Part shown: piece after piece, positions 8,816-19,068 of the stretch | Layout of the letters: each line of letters starts with the position of its first letter | How positions within the stretch are numbered: the first letter of the stretch is position 1 | DNA from: Clavulina sp. PMI_390 | Taxonomy: Eukaryota; Basidiomycota; Agaricomycetes; Cantharellales; Hydnaceae | Assembly: GCA_015039315.1 (NCBI GenBank) | Contig: WIDE01000010.1 | Location: 87,236-151,235, forward strand | Direction: 5' to 3' | DNA: 64,000 bases | Notes under the pieces: model-generated | What the model saw: the letters and a program-made list of their open reading frames with translations, nothing else | Databases searched by the model: none | Told to the model about the DNA's origin: nothing | Made by a program: the position numbers and the translations under genes

Positions 8816-11693
8816 ATGGCTCAGTCATACTTCTCCCCTACCCACGCCTCTCAGTCACTACCCAACCTGGCCAAGCCTGCTAACGCTCCCTCTGTTGCCA
8901 CGGTGGAAAAGGTGGCCGCTGCAGATGATGTTCAAGGCGCATACATTGAGCAGAAGGATCGGTAAGCAATGTTCCTGGTGCCACCCTGCCGCCCATCTCA
9001 ACACCCCCCTTGACTTCTCCACTGTTAGGCTCGTATCCGGGATCGACTCGACGCGGTCCATCCTAACTGATCTTCGTACATTCAACAAAGACTCATGGAC
9101 TGTACGATATCCCAACATCGCACCTTCATCTGCCCTCGCCGACACCCCGAAGAAGCCCAAGAGCCACTTCCGCCGCTCCCTTTCCTTCGCCGACGACCCG
9201 GAAACACTCACTGAGGTCGTTATGACCCCCTCTAAGAGCGTTCGTACCGGCCTCCAGCGTTCGGTGACGCTCACCTCCATCGCCGAGCTTGACTCTGCGA
9301 GCTCCGGAAGTGAAACAGTGGTTGGAGGGGAAACCGAATCCGAAGCCGAGACTCTCCTCGATACCAACGTTGCTGCCGACTTCCGTGTCCTTCGTTTGGA
9401 CCTCAAGCTGGGTGCTCCAGGCTCGTCTTCTGCCCCTGGTGCTCTGGTCTCGCAGCTCGAGAAAGCCTCTATTGCCAATCTGCTCGATGAGCGCATCGAC
9501 GGAGCTATTAAGCACGTTGATAAATTGCGTACCCGTGTCGAGGATACCTCAAGCAAGGTCCTCGTTACGGGGGATCTGAACGCGGGGAAGTCCACATTTG
9601 TCAATGCGTTGCTAGGCAAAGAGGTCATGCCTGTGGATCAACAACCTTGCACTACCCTCTTCTGCGAGGTGCACGACATGCGCGAAAACGATGGCGTTGA
9701 GGAAGCCCATGTTGTTGTGGAAGGTGCCACCTATGACCGCGCCGACGAGTTGACGTACTCGCGAGTTGCTCTTGAGGACCTTGAGCGGCTTGTTGCGGAA
9801 CGTGAGGAAGGGCAAGAACCAGACAGCGTGCCGATCAAACTCTACGTTTCAGACTCACGTAAACCCGGGGAATCGTTGTTGAACAATGGCGTTGTCGATA
9901 TCTCACTTATTGACGCTCCCGGCCTCAACCGCGACAGCCTCAAGACCACCGCCGTCTTTGCCCGCCAGTCCGAAATCGATGTCGTCGTATTCGTTGTCAG
10001 CGCGGAGAACCACTTTACCCTGTCGGCGAAGGAGTTCTTGTGGAATGCAAGCAACGAGAAGGCGTACTTGTTTATTGTCGTGAACCGATACGATCAGATT
10101 CGCGATAAGGATAAGTGCAGGCGCCTTGTTCTGGAGCAGATTCGCCAACTCAGCCCGCATACCTACCAGGATGCAGAGGACCTCGTTCACTTTGTTGACT
10201 CATCATCAGCCCTCGCCAGGAACCTGATGATGTCGAACGGTGAAGCCGTCTCCATCCCTCCCGAATCTCCCCTTTCCGCCTCCGCCGCCGCTTTCAATAA
10301 GCTTGAGAGTGACCTTCGCTCGTTCGTGCTCGTCAAGCGAGCAAAGTCGAAGCTCCTCCCTGCCTCAACTTATCTCAGCCATATCCTCTCCGATGTCGAT
10401 CTCCTTTCCTCCGCGAACGCCATTGTTGCCGAATCTGAAGCAGCAGCGGCCCGTGAGACGCTCGCTCAGGCTCGTCCCATCCTCAACAAGATGCAAAAGG
10501 GTCGCGAGAGCTTGGAGGAGTCGTTGGAGGAAGAGGAGGATACCACCACTCGTCACAGTGCCGATAAGGCTCAAGCGCGCATCGATCGTGCTCTTGAGCG
10601 TGTTGGTCGTGGCGAGATTGGTATCACCCAATCTGACATCCTCGCCAACTCGAAGCTCACCACCATCCCCACCATGCCCAGCTACCCAGGTCTTCTCGGC
10701 CTGTGGGAGTATGCGCGTGCTGTTCGTGCTGCTCTCATCGAGAGCGTTGATGCTGCAGTGAAGCTCGCGGAAGACGAAGCCCGTGTCCTGACCACTGGTG
10801 GTGTCAATGCGATCGCTGAGCTCGGCGAGGTACATCTCCCTGCTGGCGTCGAGCGCACTCGCCGTGTCTTCATGCCTGAAGCTATGTTTGTTCCTCGCAC
10901 GTCATCGTCGAAGAGCAGCAGACGCAGGAGTGGCTCGCATGCTGTCGTCGCTGGTGGCACGCAGGGCTTGGGGCTGGGTCTGCTTTCCCACCGCCCTGAG
11001 CTTGGCGAGGTCACGTTTGTGGACATTATCGACTTCCACCACCATGTCCTCGCTCGCTTCGGTTTGAACGAATCAGACAAGCTCTCGTCAGACGACGAAG
11101 AGCAGGGTGCCGCGAGCGCTCTCAGCACGCTTGGTCTGGGCCTTGGAGCCATTACCATGGTTGGTGGCAAGACCATTGGCGCGCGCGGCGTTCTCGAGGG
11201 CATCGTTCGGCTTTCCGACCTCCTCGGCAACGAGTCGACGCGCAAGTGGGTCGCTCCAGTGATTGGTGCCGCCACGCTTGGCGCAACAGTCTACTTTGTG
11301 CTCGAGCTCCCAAACACCATCCCCAAGACCATCGGGCGTCGCCTGAAAGCTTCACTTGCCCGTCCCGCTTCCACTGCCCACGTCCAAGCCACCGAAGGCC
11401 ACACTCTCACCGCGCGCACCGCAGCGCTCGTTGAGCTGCCATTTGCCGAGGCCCACGCTACTCGCATTGCCCGTGAGACACGGAAGGTGCTGCGCCTGGC
11501 GGCCTGGGATCTCCGCGAACGATTCCGCACTGCTATGGAGGAGCGCGCCAAGGAGGTGAAGGGCGCGGAGGAGAGCGAGAAGCGTGCTATGAATGCTGTG
11601 GCGTGGTTCCACGAGGTTGCTGCTCGGACAGAGGGTGTGCGCCTGGAGGCTGGTCTGCTGGACCTTGATGATACCCCCACTCCCAAGGCGTAA
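8816..11693 (+). CDS. fzo1: Mitofusin, mitochondrial outer-membrane fusion GTPase (Fzo1-like)
   Basis: Exons 8816-8961 and 9029-11693 give 936 aa. The ATG at 8816 (MAQSYFSPTH) and a 67-nt GT-AG intron that splits an Arg codon extend the protein upstream of the long second-exon frame. The dynamin-type GTPase domain is complete: P-loop GDLNAGKST, switch region QQPCTTLFCEV, DAPG, and NRYD as the base-specificity motif. A coiled-coil-like middle follows, then two closely spaced hydrophobic segments near residues 755-810 (GLGLGAITMVGG; APVIGAATLGATVYFVLEL), then a C-terminal heptad-like region. This order matches fungal Fzo1, which tethers and fuses outer mitochondrial membranes. The length is close to the family norm of about 850-950 aa. 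The Ser/Thr-rich N-terminal extension (PKSHFRRSLSFADDPE) is typical of fungal forms. Confidence 0.95.
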
Positions 11694-12060
11694 AACGAAG
11701 CACGTTACGTTGGGTTTGGACCTTGCTCTTTTTCACTTTCTTCCTCATGACGACCCATTGCGTGCGAACCCTCAATGTTCTTGTTTTTTTTTTTTCCTCT
11801 TTCTACTTTCCTCGATCCCCACTCCTAATGTCAACTAACTCTTCTAAAAAACCAATTTTTTTTTGTCTTTGTTCTTGATACGCTACCTTACGGTTTCCTT
11901 TGCATTCATGCTTTTATGTTGATCCTCAGTCGCTCCTTATGTTGTCCATTATTCATAGTCAATCAAATGTCGTTCTCAGGTTTAGAAATGACTGTGGGGT
12001 GTTGATCAGTTTTCCTGTTGTGGAGTGTTGTTAGTGCCACCCCCACAACTCGAACCCCTC

Positions 12061-12704
12061 ATGGTACTATCATCGTCTATCAGCCCTCCCGAAACGGAGG
12101 AGAAACCACTTCCGGATGGCTGGATCGCAGAGCTTGACTACAGCACTGGCCGAACGTACTATGTGGGTGAGAATCGGAGCATATACTCTGTCCAGGTGGT
12201 TCAGAAACGTCTCACCGGCGATACGCACCGAATGCTACAGACATGATGGCCTTGAACCCCAAAGCTACCTGGGATGACCCAAGGAAGAACCCTGCGCTCT
12301 ACCCCTCGCTTGATCCCGACCTCGGCGTTACAGTTGTCCACGAAACTAGCAATACCCCCTCGGCCTCTACGCCAGCAGCTACTACCACGAACGGCATACA
12401 TGCTGCCCGAACCCCTAATGGCAACACTCCTGTGACGACTAGCACCCCTCAGAAATCTCGTTCTAGACGCCCAAGTGCGGTAGTGCATTCTACAAACGGT
12501 CATGGAGCTGCTGCTGCTGCCTCGTCAACGCCGATGGCTCCGATCCCATCGCTACGGTCACAAGTCGCCGAAGCAAAGGCTCCACCACCCAAACCAAAAG
12601 TGTACCCTGAATATAACCCAAAGGGCTCAGCCTCTCCTGTACTTATGCTTACAGGAGCATTCGTCGCTGGAGGAATGGTGTACCGCGCAACAAAGTCTTC
12701 ATGA
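12061..12704 (+). CDS. WW-domain protein with a C-terminal membrane segment
   Basis: Two exons, 12061-12166 and 12241-12704, with a 74-nt intron that splits an Asp codon; 189 aa. The domain is broken by the intron and only appears after joining: LPDGWIAELDYSTGRTYYVD in exon 1 continues as MMALNPKATWDDPRKN in exon 2, with both signature Trp residues, the YY pair and the terminal Pro. WW domains bind proline-rich ligands. The middle is Ser/Thr/Pro/Ala-rich and probably disordered. The C-terminus ends with a hydrophobic stretch (SPVLMLTGAFVAGGMVYRA) and a short basic tail, resembling a tail anchor. It lies 367 bp downstream of the mitofusin gene on the same strand. A role at the mitochondrial surface is only a guess. 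Confidence 0.8.
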
Positions 12705-13103
12705 CGGGACGCCCATCCACGGGAGCTGACATGCTTCCTTGTATCTGTCAGTGTAATGTGTTATCGATCGTGTCTATGTGCATTGTTCTCTACATAGTAA
12801 ACTTCCTTGAAGGTCTATGGGGTTGTGTGGATGAGATTATTGAGATATGGCTGATTTACTCGCCCCTCAATAACGGTTCTTGCTCTTTGTGCTACCTATA
12901 GGATAATCGCGCACACTAACACCAGCCATCCACCGCCTCTTCACATTAAGCGGTAGCGACGAGCAGATTGGAGGTCACACCTAAAGGCTCGAACAATTTT
13001 GTGAGCTGGATGCGATTGAGAAGTACAACATTAGTTGAATNNNNNNNNNNTGAGCTGGATGCGATTGAGAAGTACAACATTAGTTGAATTTGGGTTTTCA
13101 TGA
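12705..13103. other. Intergenic region with an assembly gap
   Basis: This is the 3' UTR and flank of the WW-domain gene. Bases 13041-13050 are N. The 39 nt before the gap (13002-13040) and the 39 nt after it (13051-13089) are identical, so the gap probably joins overlapping contig ends. Confidence 0.8.
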
Positions 13104-13112
13104 GCGATATAT

Positions 13113-13137
13113 GGATTATTCTATTTGGTACCCCCCG
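13113..13137 (+). repeat. Left terminal inverted repeat of the transposon
   Basis: 25 bp, an exact reverse complement of the right end. It is followed at once by further GTACC-containing repeats. Confidence 0.9.
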
Positions 13138-14261
13138 GGTACCTTGTACCCCTCCTGGGGTACGTGGTACCCCCCAAATTATACATTACATGTAAAAAGT
13201 TGTCAAATGTTTCATGATTGCGGGCGTGATCGGCGGTTGCTAGGGTCCAAAAGTGGGGACCACCAACGAAAATCATGGCCAACCTAACCTCCCTAGTGAT
13301 GTCATCAGTAGTGCCTGGATTAGGAAATGTCCCAATCGGGAAGTAGCGTGGTCGATATCAGGTGCCGAAAAATCTAGTCTCAGTGATGTCTCAGTCATGA
13401 ATATGGAAGTCAACTGAGTGCTTAATCAATACGATTTAAAACCCATATCTTTCCGCCCGAGTTTCGCATATTTTTCTCTTTTTCGCCCACTCTCAAACAG
13501 GCGGGCTTCTTTCCGTCGGTTGAACCGGGTGTTCGTCCGGCATCGGAACAGCCCCGGAAGCAGACCGGAAGCATGATCGCTTATCCTTGAGCGAGACATG
13601 TCTTTCCGCTGCATCATCACTTTAGGGTAGCTCAATCTTCTATGCCTTCTGGCTATTGAATCGACTTATTTTTCTACTGCTCATTGTCCTTTTTCCTTCA
13701 CCATGCGGAGCATTCGGACACTTCCTCTCCTGTTTGATTGTGTTTACCTCAGCGTCTTTGAACACTCTTTTCTTGTTTTCTCCCTCATTTCTTTGATGAT
13801 TCGAGAACGGAAAATTGTTCCTTGCTCGAATGATACGCTTGTTCTTTATTCCGTGAACGGCTCTTTCATTTCCTCCAAACTCAATTTCTCCTTTTCCCCC
13901 TCCGTTTACCACTTGCAGAGCCCTCATTGAATCAATGTTTCGAACGCTGATATACTCATTGACTCATCTCTACCCTGATTATATACATAAATCTTCATCT
14001 TTACTCGTCTTGTGCAGTCCTACGGACTGGGTGAGGATTTCCCGTGATCTCGATTTCTCACCGACAGCAATAGCTTCATTCTGGTCTTTGTACTTCTTCT
14101 ATTTACATTGAGTAGCCTATACTATCCGATTACATCTCAATTCAGTCGTACTGAATCGCAATCAGTCCCGTCGTCAAGCAGAGGGGGGGGGGTACTCCGA
14201 TCGTATTTGGTACCCCCTCCGTGCAGGGTCAGGCTCGGTACCGACCGGCCCCGAGGGGGGG

Positions 14262-14286
14262 CGGGGGGTACCAAATAGAATAATCC
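14262..14286 (-). repeat. Right terminal inverted repeat of the transposon
   Basis: 25 bp, an exact reverse complement of the left end. It is preceded by a G-rich tract and several GGTACC motifs. Confidence 0.9.
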
Positions 14287-14417
14287 GCGATATATTGATA
14301 CATGAACAATGAGCTCCGATTCGAGTGATATTCTAGGGCGACTTTGAGCCCTTGGGATCATGAGACGCACGGTCTGGACCCCCAGCACAGAGGAAATTTT
14401 GTCGTCTATAAAGATCT

Positions 14418-16214
14418 TCAACGCTGGGCAAAGCCGATACGAGGAGCATCAGGAGTCTGGTCAAAGATAGCGTAAACGCGCTTGAGGAACACCTGCATCG
14501 AGTGGAGAAAATGCGTCAGCGGAAAAGGACGAAGGGGGAGTGGACCAATGACATACATCACCAAGAATGTCCTGCCGGTTCCAACCGCGGCTCTGGATGC
14601 TGCCAAAATATGTGCCATCGCTGCCAGCTGCAAAGATCAAATCGCTGCCGGGGATCGTGTATGTCGTCCCTTCGACAGCAAATCCAATATCCGGGAGGCT
14701 TGATGGATCGACGGTATTGGGCAAGACCCACCCGCCCTGCGAGTGGTCGAGCTTCGCGCCAGGGATCGATTCATAAATTGCCTTGCACATGGCGTCGTCA
14801 ACAAGGATGAGGGTAGTTCCAGTATCAGCAATAGCGGTATTCTTTGGTGATGCACGTTGATGGACTGTGCCGTTGATTGTGAGAGTGGGGGAGGCGAATT
14901 CCCAGAAGCCGTTGGAGGAGTCGATGGTGGCGTAAGTGATAGGGTTGGTGGTGACAGATTCATCGACATAGCCAAACGTGTAGAATCCCTCGCTGTCGCC
15001 TTTATCGAGCTGAATGGCAAGATAATGAGCGCTTAGGAATATGCTAGACGTCCTCGCAGCTAAGAAACTAACCTTAGCTGTAAAGATAGGCTTCGAGATC
15101 ACTCCCTCATCAATCATGTTCTCAACAAGCGTAGCTTGTGGCGTGGGGTGGATATTGTTTATGCTAATTGAGTCTGTTTTAAAGTGACTACACCTGTATT
15201 AGAGGCAGGACAGACGTACCTGGGGAATGCAAGACCAAGTAGGCCGTCCGAGGCATCATCGCTAAGGTATGAGTTGCTAAGGCTTTTAACAGCCGCAAAG
15301 GCTTGGTTGAGAACTGTGAGGTTCCCTCCGAGAGTAATAGTATCGGAGTACACCGGGCCACCTTAGCAAGGAGAGACAGTTAATAGGACGCCATGAGACA
15401 GGTATCCCTCCTTACTAGCGTAGCTCCCATCACCAAATGGGGTCCACCAAGTTAGGGCCGATTCTTGTTTTGCTGTGGAAGACTTGGTGGGGTCATACAC
15501 ATTGTGTACACTCTTGTTGACACTCGAAGGTAGGAAGGAAGACCACACCCACAAGTCGGAGGATCCTAGCAACGACCAAAGATACCATTATTGTTCGCTT
15601 CGGGATACTCTGGCCAATCGAGAGACTAACCAGTGTCAAAGTCGAGGTTGGCAGTGATGGGAGGGGTCCCGATCCCGACAGGAACAACATACTCCAGATC
15701 TGCATTAGGATTAGACGAGTAGAGTAGGTGATGGAATCGTTATTGCGCCCATCGCAATAAGCCATATGGAGGCCGCTTGTTATCTCCCTGTAGCCAACAT
15801 AATGATGGATGAGAGGACTGCATACCGTTCTGAACATCCTTTGCCGGCACTTTGGTACCAGACACCGTTTCGCCGCCACTGCTAACGGGCGCTCCCCCCT
15901 CAGTTGTGCCTTCTAACCAAAATGCGTAAGTAAACTTTTGTTCATTCAAGGAGCTAGCTGACAAGGCATACCTTCCTGTCCATTTATATGACTCTCGGAA
16001 CGACGCATGAGGGTGTTCTCATGTACATAGAACATCGCTTGTTCGGTAGGAGCAATCTTCCACTTACGTGCAGAACGTGCATACTTGACAAGACCCAGTC
16101 AGCCAATTGACATGGTTAGTAGTATCAGCATGCGAGACGACCTACATCCATGGGACCATTAGGTTTCCATACTGGGTTGCGCTTCAGCGTCAGGGTAAGT
16201 GGCCGGGATGACAT
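14418..16214 (-). CDS. A1-family aspartic protease, paralogue 1
   Basis: Many small exons between ATG 16214 and stop 14418; roughly 430 residues by eye. Exon 1 encodes MSSRPLTLTLKRNPVWKPNG and has no signal peptide. The first catalytic triad is split by an intron (FDT-G then SSDLWVWS). The second is intact (IADTGTTLILVDD). The flap region reads TPFGDGSYAS, with Phe where pepsins have the flap Tyr. The C-terminus is VFLKRVYAIFDQ followed by RIGFAQR, the hydrophobic-Gly-Phe-Ala ending typical of pepsin-fold enzymes. Pepsin-like enzymes cleave peptide bonds using the two Asp residues. The lack of a secretion signal is shared by all three copies and suggests an intracellular or unconventionally exported enzyme, unless a signal exon was missed. 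A transposon is inserted just 3' of the gene. Confidence 0.85.
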
Positions 16215-16489
16215 TTTGGTGGTTTGCTACAGTTTAGCAAGTGAGAGCTTATGGAAGAGGAAGATAGGATCGTGGAAGGAAGAAATTTAGTATCGGGTAC
16301 ACTTTTGTAGAGTGGCGGGTGGGGTTCTGGTGCTGTATTTTGGCACAATAGAGGCTCTATGCCAGTGCGCATAAAATGACACCACGGAAGCCTCGAACAG
16401 CACGACAAGTGCCAGATCTCCAGTAACGAAGCATCGAGGAACGTGCGAGTCTTACCGAATATTCTACAGTAAAGAGCGAAGGAGGTGAA

Positions 16490-16710
16490 GTGGAGATCGA
16501 CAATCAGCCGATCATTTTATGTCTCGCTCACTCAGCTGCCAAGAGATGGAGCAACACTCATTTACCAATCACATATGAGGGCACGTCGCTCTGCCAAGCT
16601 TTGCTTCATCTCTTGGATAGGAGCTCAAGACCTTGAGAGCGAAGTTGAATAGTGCCTGAAATTATCCTATCAAAACAAATTAGTATTGCCAAAAGTGATT
16701 TGGTTCCTGA
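16490..16710 (-). promoter_or_regulatory. Conserved upstream block of protease paralogue 1
   Basis: This region matches blocks upstream of paralogues 2 and 3. Shared pieces on the plus strand include CTGCCAAGAGATG, GCCAAGCTTTG and a TGCCTG...TATCAAA.CAAAT core about 440 nt from the ATG. A TATA-like ATAAAAT (minus strand) lies near 16514-16520. Confidence 0.55.
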
Positions 16711-17079
16711 AGAGAATCATCAGGCGTGACATGAATAACCATGTCACGGTTGAGCGTGCTTCCACATAGTTTTGCCATTCTGATGATTCTGTATCATGTA
16801 CAGAGGATCGAGAAGCCACGGAGATATATGAAACACGAAGTTATCGGGGTCGGAGAGGGATGAAACTCAATTGATAGCATGGGAAGGGGGATGGAGGCGG
16901 GGGAGCAGTTCCACCATTGATATGAAGCCAATACCGTAGGTCAGCATCCATCTGCATCTAGGTACATTGGATTTCTTGCAGAATAATTTGTTGAGGGATA
17001 GCCTTGCGCCCTTTGACTCCAAAGTTACACATCGGAAATAGGTCAAAGCAAGAACAAGACGTCATGAAATTGTTACTCG
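16711..17079. other. Intergenic region, protease 1 upstream / F-box-like gene 3' flank
   Basis: Nothing recognisable beyond the end of the conserved protease upstream block. The 3' UTR of the minus-strand F-box-like gene is expected at the right side. Confidence 0.45.
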
Positions 17080-18573
17080 CTAGGACACTGATTTGCTGTT
17101 AGAGTGCCAGTTGAACCATGGTTCCTGGAACCATATTTGATCGTAAGAAGGTTCCCGCAATTGAGAGAACCGATCGGGGTATTGTGCGCAGACAGCCGCG
17201 GCTTGCGGCCACTGCATGTCAGAGCTGGAATCGAAGAGCACTGGGTATATAGATACTTTGAGCTCATCAGCGCAACAGCGGTTGATGGACTGCAACATGC
17301 CGGCGAATTTTTTGTCCATGTCCAGCAGAGGAGCTTCAGTTCTTGGTCTCTCGGGCTGACGGAGATACAATGATTTGAGGTACATGTTTCCATCCGTATA
17401 ATCAGAGGCTAGCGTAGACAAATTGAAAAGCGCCTCCAGTGCAGCATTTAGGCGGTCAAAGGAGCACCTTCGAAGCGATAATCTTTCCAGCCGGGTTTGT
17501 CGACGAAAGAACTGAGTGATTGAATTAGCAGGACCTATCAACTCCAACCACTCCACTCGACGAAGCGAGGGTAGAGCGGGCTGATCAGTTCGCAGAAGGG
17601 AAGGCGGCAGCCCCTGCGTTTCAAACTCGCGACCATGGCAGATGGCTTCGAGCAGAGGTGCCTCGATGGGAGGGCAAAAGCAAACCGGAGACCCATCTAG
17701 GTCGAGAGAGCGCAGTCGAGGAAGCTGCAGAGCTGCTCCCTGGTAGGGTTCGACAAACTCAAAATCGCACCAACGAAGATGTTCTAGGGAGCAGCATTCT
17801 CCCAAGATATTGACCACAGCCCTGATTCCAATCGAGCCCCCAAGGTTCAGCCGTGTGAGTGATGCGACGGCGGAAGGAGGTAGATGAGAAAGTGATATGG
17901 CCTTCCCATTGCCACTTAGATCACTATGGTTGATGGATAGGGATAGCAACGGAGGTATTCTCGCGAAGGATATCAGGATCGAACTCGTTCTTTCATCGGC
18001 GTACTGCAGATCATTGTACCAGTGTAGCGAGAGATGCGCGAGGCAAGGAAGCTCAATGCCCCCTGTAAGATGCTGTACTGCATCCAGATTGTGCAAGTTA
18101 CTTATGAGGCTGATACTTCGACAGCGCGGTAGGTGAGGTTGGAGTGTTGGTTGGAGATGTTCGTAAGCTTGAGGTCCGTGGCGATGGAAGACGTCCACAT
18201 CACGAGGTAACACCGCACCCATGATGAGATCAAAGGCAAGCGGATAAGATCTCTCCAATCTTGCTTTCAAGGCGGCTGGCGACGTAACGCCTTTCCCTCG
18301 ATCGCTGAAAAACCGAATATCTACCAAGGTCCAGCACTTGGGTGTATGCAGTATAATGGACGAAAATTTTGAGCAAGTTGAGGTTAACGCAAGCCTGTAT
18401 TTTTTATACTCGCTGACCGTCCATTCGTACCCTCGTGTTTCATAACCCTCCGCAGGTTGATTTGCGATGGGAATCGGGAGTGAGAAGATGTCGCCCAATA
18501 ATTCGGCAGGGAGGGACAGTAGCCCAAATCCCTTCTGAGGGTGAGCGATTGGGCGGGGTAACGATGGGCTCAT
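17080..18573 (-). CDS. F-box-like protein, expanded family, copy 1
   Basis: An intronless 497-aa frame from ATG 18573 (MSPSLPRPIA). The upstream extension begins with TTG and was not used. The F-box-like start LLSLPAELLGDIFSLPIPI is followed by the family block WTVSEYKKYRLALTSTCSKF and PKCWTLVDIRFFSDRGKGVT, then leucine-rich-like segments (LASLTRLNL, LPRLRSLDLDGSPV, PPIEAPLLEAI) and the family ending WPQAAAVCAQYPDRF...PWFNWHS. It lies between protease copies 1 and 2. The family is likely to supply substrate receptors for SCF ubiquitin ligases. No ligand can be inferred. Confidence 0.82.
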   Translation of the reverse strand: MSPSLPRPIAHPQKGFGLLSLPAELLGDIFSLPIPIANQPAEGYETRGYEWTVSEYKKYRLALTSTCSKFSSIILHTPKCWTLVDIRFFSDRGKGVTSPAALKARLERSYPLAFDLIMGAVLPRDVDVFHRHGPQAYEHLQPTLQPHLPRCRSISLISNLHNLDAVQHLTGGIELPCLAHLSLHWYNDLQYADERTSSILISFARIPPLLSLSINHSDLSGNGKAISLSHLPPSAVASLTRLNLGGSIGIRAVVNILGECCSLEHLRWCDFEFVEPYQGAALQLPRLRSLDLDGSPVCFCPPIEAPLLEAICHGREFETQGLPPSLLRTDQPALPSLRRVEWLELIGPANSITQFFRRQTRLERLSLRRCSFDRLNAALEALFNLSTLASDYTDGNMYLKSLYLRQPERPRTEAPLLDMDKKFAGMLQSINRCCADELKVSIYPVLFDSSSDMQWPQAAAVCAQYPDRFSQLREPSYDQIWFQEPWFNWHSNSKSVS

Positions 18574-19068
18574 CGCGTAGTTGCGACCGCACCCGTATTC
18601 TGGGCTTGTTCTAGTGCGTTGGTTTCGAGATGCGAAGCAGCCTGTAGCGCCTGACAAATCGCGATGGACCAAACAGCACAGGACGTGACTATATTTCTCA
18701 CGCTGTCTACAGCCAGTCTCGGCTCAGGAGAAGGATAAGATCATGCAAAAGTCCATTAGGGGCCTCAATCTGTATTATGCGCCTCCATGCATAGTGATAT
18801 TCGCCTCCGAGAGGGTTCATAATCGGTGAATACAGGCCACTCTCGCGAAACTATAAGCGCTGAACCAACTGCAAGGCCTTTCTACATTTGAAAAATGGAT
18901 TTCAAGAAGATATGAGTACACGAGCAAGGATACTCGCTCGCAGATGGATGAGTTTACAAGCACAGCGCGTTACGTGGGGCTGAGGACAGAACATGGTGAA
19001 CAGTGTGAGTCATGCAGTGGGCAGCACAAGAATGACAGTGACTGCGGAGAAGTGGCAGTAGCGTTTTC
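18574..19068. other. Intergenic region between F-box-like copy 1 and protease 2
   Basis: F-box promoter and protease 3' flank. The short frames are extensions or shadows of the neighbours. No other feature seen. Confidence 0.45.

Larger units (their letters stand above)
13104..14295. mobile_element. Mutator-like non-autonomous DNA transposon with 9-bp target duplication
   Basis: The element runs 13113-14286 (1,174 bp). Its ends are perfect inverted repeats of 25 bp, beginning GGATTATTCTATTTGGTACC. Directly outside each end is the same 9-mer, GCGATATAT (13104-13112 and 14287-14295), a textbook target-site duplication. A 9-bp duplication fits Mutator-like elements. The subterminal regions are rich in GGTACC/GTACCCC motifs, including the palindrome at 13127-13143, which could be transposase-binding sites. 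Internal open frames are short and show no transposase motif, so the copy is non-autonomous. It sits about 130 bp downstream of the stop codon of the first aspartic protease gene. The corresponding flank of the third protease gene (near 22365-22410) lacks it. Confidence 0.85.

Noticed and set aside
9126..9628. Minus-strand frames opposite the mitofusin gene
   Set aside because: Shadows of the well-supported mitofusin coding sequence.
13640..13927. Possible coding frame inside the Mutator-like element
   Set aside because: Only 95 codons, Lys/Arg/Asn-rich, no transposase motif, and overlapped by a frame on the other strand.
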